A DNA stretch of 64,000 nucleotides from Clostridia bacterium (GTDB lineage Bacteria; Bacillota; Clostridia; Oscillospirales; Acutalibacteraceae), in NCBI GenBank assembly GCA_017399065.1, contig JAFQEL010000024.1, positions 1 to 64,000 of the forward strand. The letters run 5' to 3'. The notes beneath the pieces were generated by a model. That model had not been told where the DNA came from and made no database searches. It worked only from the letters and a program-made list of their open reading frames with translations. Numbering within the stretch: position 1 is the stretch's first letter; every line of letters starts with the position of its first letter. Positions 60,771-64,000 of this stretch are shown in pieces. The position numbers were made by a program, and so were the translations under genes.

Positions 60771-61625
60771 ATGCTGATTAATATGAAAGAGCTGCTGAGT
60801 GCAGCACAAAAATCCGACTGGGCTGTAGGCAGTTTCAGCGTTTCAAACATGGAAATGGTTCTGGGAATTATTAAAGCTGCTGAAGAAACAAACAGTCCGA
60901 TAATATTGCAGATTGCACAAGTAAGATTGAAACAATCACCGCTTGAGCTGATAGGTCCCCTTATGATTGCTGCTGCAAAAAATGCAAACGTACCCGTTGC
61001 AGTACATTTTGATCACGGACTTACGCTTGAGATCATAAAGCTTGCGCTTGATATCGGTTTTACAAGTGTTATGTTTGACGGGTCTCATCTCCCGCTTGAA
61101 GAAAATATTACAAAAACACTTTTGACAGTTGAGCTTGCAAAAAAATACGGTGCATCTGTTGAAGCGGAAATCGGTTGCGTCGGAGGAAGCGAAGACGGCA
61201 GCGATGATATTGCCATCAACTGCACTTCACCCGAGGATGCTGTCAGATTTGTAGACGCAACAAATGTCGATGCGCTGGCGATTGCGATAGGAAATGCACA
61301 CGGCAACTATAAGGAAACGCCGCATCTTCGTTTTGATATTCTTACAAAAGTTAGAGACAGTGTATCCGTACCGCTTGTTCTTCACGGAGGTACAGGAATT
61401 TTACCGGAAGAGTTTATAAAATGCCGCAAAAACGGTATTAAAAAAATAAATATTGCAACAGCAACATTTGACAGTGTATGTAATTCTGTTTCCGACGCCT
61501 TTAAGAGCGGCGGGATCAACGGTTACTATGATATTCAGACCGCTGAAGTAGATGGTGCATATAATAACGCATTAAAACATATTAAAATCTTTGACTGTTC
61601 AAATAAAGCAGATCTTTTCAGATAA
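60771..61625 (+). CDS. Class II fructose-bisphosphate aldolase family protein, probable IolJ
   Basis: A 284-residue zinc-dependent aldolase. Zn ligands and phosphate loops are visible: VAVHFDHGL, GASVEAEIG, IGNAHGNY and VLHGGTGI. The family includes fructose-bisphosphate, tagatose-bisphosphate and 6-phospho-5-dehydro-2-deoxygluconate aldolases. An IolC-like kinase gene 13 bp downstream makes the last (IolJ, myo-inositol breakdown) the best guess; the sequence alone does not separate them. Confidence 0.88.
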   Translation: MLINMKELLSAAQKSDWAVGSFSVSNMEMVLGIIKAAEETNSPIILQIAQVRLKQSPLELIGPLMIAAAKNANVPVAVHFDHGLTLEIIKLALDIGFTSVMFDGSHLPLEENITKTLLTVELAKKYGASVEAEIGCVGGSEDGSDDIAINCTSPEDAVRFVDATNVDALAIAIGNAHGNYKETPHLRFDILTKVRDSVSVPLVLHGGTGILPEEFIKCRKNGIKKINIATATFDSVCNSVSDAFKSGGINGYYDIQTAEVDGAYNNALKHIKIFDCSNKADLFR

Positions 61626-61638
61626 CGGAGGAATTTAT

Positions 61639-62658
61639 ATGAGCTTCTTTAATTTTGACGACACAAGAAAATATGATGTCATACCTTTGGGCAGAGTCGC
61701 TATCGACTTCAATCCTACAGATATGAATAAACCGCTCTCAGAAAGCAGTAATTTCAATAAATACGTCGGTGGCTCCCCTGCCAACATTGCCGTAGGTCTT
61801 GCTCGTCTCGGTGCTAAATGCGGATTTTTCGCCAGAGTTTCCGATGATCAGTTCGGTGATTATGTAACAAATTATTTCAAAAATGACGGCATCGACGTGT
61901 CTCATATAGTACGTTGTAAAAATGGCGAGAACCTTGGTCTTACTTTTACTGAAATTAAGAGCCCGACTGAATCAAGTATTCTTATGTACCGTGACGGCGT
62001 TGCAGACCTAATGCTTGATGTGGAGGATATTGATGAAGAATACATAAAACAAGCAAAAATGCTTGTAATTTCAGGCACTTCACTTTGCACTTCACCCAGC
62101 CGTGAAGCTGCACTCAAAGCAATGTTCCTTGCGAAGAAAAACGGCACGGTTATTGTTTTTGATATCGACTACCGAAGCTACACCTGGAAAAACAAAGATG
62201 AAATTTCTATTTACTATAATCTCGTTGCGCAGAATGCTGATATGATTCTCGGTTCAAGAGAAGAATTTGACCTTACTGAAGCAATTATGGGTGGCGGTAA
62301 CGATGACCTTGCATCTGCAAAGCTTTGGCACAGCTACGGCGCAAAGCTGATTATTATCAAGCACGGTAAAGAAGGCTCGTACGCATACGCATCAGACGGC
62401 ACAAACTATAAGGTAAACATCTTCCCTGTCAAGATGCTCAAAGGCTTCGGCGGTGGCGACGGCTACGCCTCAGCTTTCCTTTATTCTATTCTTAACGGCA
62501 AATCACTCAAGGATGCACTTGAATTTGCAACTGCATCAGCTTCAATGCTCGTTTCCGCTCACAGCTGCTCTGAAGCAATGCCGAAAGTTGAAGCGATCGA
62601 AGCTTTTATTGCTGAACAAAAATCTAACGGTTGCGGTGAGATTGTAACTGAGATTTAA
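61639..62658 (+). CDS. iolC: 5-dehydro-2-deoxygluconokinase-like PfkB kinase
   Basis: A 339-residue ribokinase/PfkB-family sugar kinase. VGGSPANIAVGLARLGAKCGF (residues about 36-56) is signature 1 and GFGGGDGYASAFL (about 270) signature 2 with the catalytic Asp. N-terminus YDVIPLGRVAIDFNP is typical of IolC, which phosphorylates 5-dehydro-2-deoxygluconate for the IolJ aldolase encoded upstream. The start is ATG 61639 behind GGAGG. Confidence 0.87.
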   Translation: MSFFNFDDTRKYDVIPLGRVAIDFNPTDMNKPLSESSNFNKYVGGSPANIAVGLARLGAKCGFFARVSDDQFGDYVTNYFKNDGIDVSHIVRCKNGENLGLTFTEIKSPTESSILMYRDGVADLMLDVEDIDEEYIKQAKMLVISGTSLCTSPSREAALKAMFLAKKNGTVIVFDIDYRSYTWKNKDEISIYYNLVAQNADMILGSREEFDLTEAIMGGGNDDLASAKLWHSYGAKLIIIKHGKEGSYAYASDGTNYKVNIFPVKMLKGFGGGDGYASAFLYSILNGKSLKDALEFATASASMLVSAHSCSEAMPKVEAIEAFIAEQKSNGCGEIVTEI

Positions 62659-62671
62659 CGGAGGTAAGACA

Positions 62672-63655
62672 ATGCTCAAAGTTGCTATGCTTTCAAAATG
62701 GCATGTTCACGCTTCAGGATATGCCAGAGATGTAAAGACAACCGGTAAGGCTGAAGTTGTTGCTGTATGGGATGAAGACATTCAGAGAGGCAAAGATTGG
62801 GCGCAGGAACTTAATGCAGATTTTGAGCCCGATATAGATGCTCTGCTCGCACGAAAAGACATTGATGCCGTAGTGTGCTGCACACCTACAACTATGCATG
62901 ATGAAATTCTTGTAAAAGCTGCAGAAGCAGGCAAGCATATTTTTACTGAAAAAGCACTCTCAACAACAGTCGAAGGCTGTAAAAAAATTGCCGATGCCGT
63001 TAAAGAAAACGGCGTTACGTTTACTATCTCATTTCCACAATCATTTAGTAAAACAACAAAATTCATTAAATCATATATTGACTCCGGCAAGCTCGGCACA
63101 GTTTCAACAGTACGAATCCGTAATGCACACAGCGGTGTCAGTAACGGATGGCTGCCCAAATACTGGTTCGAAGAAAAAGACGCAGGTGGCGGTGCTATGA
63201 TGGACCTTGGTTGTCATCCTATGTATCAGCTTGCGGCACTTTGCGGTAAACCTAAACGAATCAGCGCCCTGTTCAATTCCCCTCTCGGAACAAAGGTTGA
63301 TGAAAACGCTGTATCGATCATCGAGTTTGAAAACGGAATAATCGGAATATCAGAAACAGGTTTTGACTCTTACTCATCTCCACACCGTGTTGAGGTTTAC
63401 GGCACAGATGGCACAATAATTGAAAATGATTGGAAGCTGAGTATAAAAACCAAGGAAACATCTGAGTTCAGCGATGCTTTTATTGAGCCTAAAGCTGAAG
63501 AAAACGACATATGCCCGATTGAGAAATTCATTAACGCTTGTATTGATGGAACGGGTACTCCTGAAGGACTTAACCTCGATTCAGCAATCTCTCTTACACA
63601 GTTACTTGAAAACGCATATATTTCAGACAAAACCAACACTACAGTTTCATTATAA
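62672..63655 (+). CDS. Divergent Gfo/Idh/MocA-family oxidoreductase
   Basis: A 327-residue dehydrogenase-like protein, third of its family in the window. Two hallmarks differ: the N-terminal nucleotide loop is VAMLSKWHVHASGYA with no GxGxxG, and the catalytic EKP signature reads FTEKALSTT, keeping Lys but losing Pro. GGGAMMDLGCHPMY keeps the second active-site block. It is 13 bp after iolC, so it may take the place of inositol dehydrogenase or act on a related sugar. Confidence 0.88.
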   Translation: MLKVAMLSKWHVHASGYARDVKTTGKAEVVAVWDEDIQRGKDWAQELNADFEPDIDALLARKDIDAVVCCTPTTMHDEILVKAAEAGKHIFTEKALSTTVEGCKKIADAVKENGVTFTISFPQSFSKTTKFIKSYIDSGKLGTVSTVRIRNAHSGVSNGWLPKYWFEEKDAGGGAMMDLGCHPMYQLAALCGKPKRISALFNSPLGTKVDENAVSIIEFENGIIGISETGFDSYSSPHRVEVYGTDGTIIENDWKLSIKTKETSEFSDAFIEPKAEENDICPIEKFINACIDGTGTPEGLNLDSAISLTQLLENAYISDKTNTTVSL

Positions 63656-63656
63656 T

Positions 63657-63690
63657 TAAAAAGACATCGGAAACATACCGATGTCTTTTT
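63657..63690. terminator. Bidirectional terminator
   Basis: AAAAAGACATCGG and CCGATGTCTTTTT, a 13-bp perfect stem, between the iol-type operon and the convergent clp gene. Confidence 0.9.
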
Positions 63691-63693
63691 CTG

Positions 63694-64000
63694 TTACATT
63701 GATGTTAAAACTATCTCTCCGTCAGCCACTCCGAGTGAAACAGCTTTAAGCGGAGATTCTGCATTTTCAACTATAAGATTTGCAATTTTATCTTCTACGC
63801 TTCTGCGGATTGCATTACGCAAATCGCGTGCGCCTCTGGTACCGTTTTCGCATTTAGAGGCAAGAGCAGCGGGCACGTCGTCACTCCATGAAAATTTAAT
63901 ACCTTTATTTTGAAGAGGCTCAACAAGCTCGTTCAGCATAAGAACTGCTATATCCTTGTAGTTCTCCTGAGTAAGGTCATTGAATACAGCAATTTCATCA
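63694..64000 (-). CDS. C-terminal part of a Clp ATPase, ClpC/ClpB-type (truncated by the window)
   Basis: About 102 codons of an AAA+ Clp ATPase remain. DEIAVFNDLTQENYKDIAVL is the end of the second AAA module, and the following small domain has GTRGARDLRNAIRRSVEDKIA with the sensor-2 Arg. ClpC is the more likely member in this phylum. The 5' part is beyond base 64000. Confidence 0.9.
   Translation of the reverse strand, partial: DEIAVFNDLTQENYKDIAVLMLNELVEPLQNKGIKFSWSDDVPAALASKCENGTRGARDLRNAIRRSVEDKIANLIVENAESPLKAVSLGVADGEIVLTSM

Overview
The window looks like a chromosomal segment from a low-GC, Gram-positive, gut-type Clostridia genome (Bacillota, probably Oscillospirales/Ruminococcaceae). 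This rests on Firmicutes-style synteny (queA-tgt-yajC followed by a TIGR04086-like membrane gene), NrdR, a possible SpoIIM next to a Xer recombinase, strong AGGAGG ribosome sites, sigma-A promoters with 17-bp spacers, a serpin and many secreted carbohydrate- and lipid-active proteins. No 16S gene is present, so the rank is inferred. No plasmid or prophage module and no CRISPR array was seen. The only hint of a mobile element is at the extreme left edge.

Layout. 0-0.14 kb: tail of an ORF plus structured repeat sequence, possibly the end of an IS200/IS605-type element. 0.4-9.7 kb: housekeeping genes (TIM-barrel isomerase, nrdR, xer, spoIIM-like, TIGR04086-like, yajC, tgt, queA, then asd-dapA-dapB with a secreted unknown). 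10.7-13.6 kb: leftward operon of an ECF-type sigma factor, a one-TM protein, a lipoprotein serpin and a small membrane protein. 13.7-18.96 kb: GH51 arabinofuranosidase, P-loop ATPase, isomerase and DtxR-type regulator. 19-23.5 kb: TrkH/TrkA potassium uptake, a CofE-like ligase and tRNA-Leu(UAA). 23.5-36.7 kb: accessory, largely secreted block with two metallophosphoesterases, two tandem lipase-like hydrolases, a DUF4838 protein, an Eis-like acetyltransferase, a GPH sugar symporter and a ceramidase-like protein. 36.8-39.4 kb: HD hydrolase, GDPD, zinc-ribbon membrane protein and TspO. 39.4-47.5 kb: leftward sugar-catabolic block (BadF-type kinase, alpha/beta hydrolase, MIF-like tautomerase, GH13, and two Gfo/Idh/MocA dehydrogenases alternating with two TIM-barrel isomerases). 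47.6-49.8 kb: rsmE and an RsmF-like gene. 49.8-56.8 kb: a third metallophosphoesterase, a GH3 glucosidase, an ADP-ribosylglycohydrolase, a third lipase-like paralogue with Cys at the nucleophile position, and a gene fragment. 56.9-64 kb: tRNA-Ser(GGA), asnS, proC, mscL, coaX, an iolJ/iolC/dehydrogenase operon and the 3' end of a clpC-type gene.

How it fits together. The organism appears to degrade plant or host glycans outside the cell (GH51, GH3, DUF4838), import products through the GPH symporter and process them with intracellular GH13, kinase, oxidoreductase and isomerase enzymes. Several families that resemble eukaryotic proteins or act on host-type substrates (serpin, ceramidase-like, MIF-like, LCAT-like hydrolases) suggest life in an animal gut. 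The items most worth a second look are the sigma-serpin operon, the family of secreted hydrolases with altered nucleophile elbows, the paired dehydrogenase/isomerase cluster, and the left-edge repeat with its second copy near 23.5 kb.
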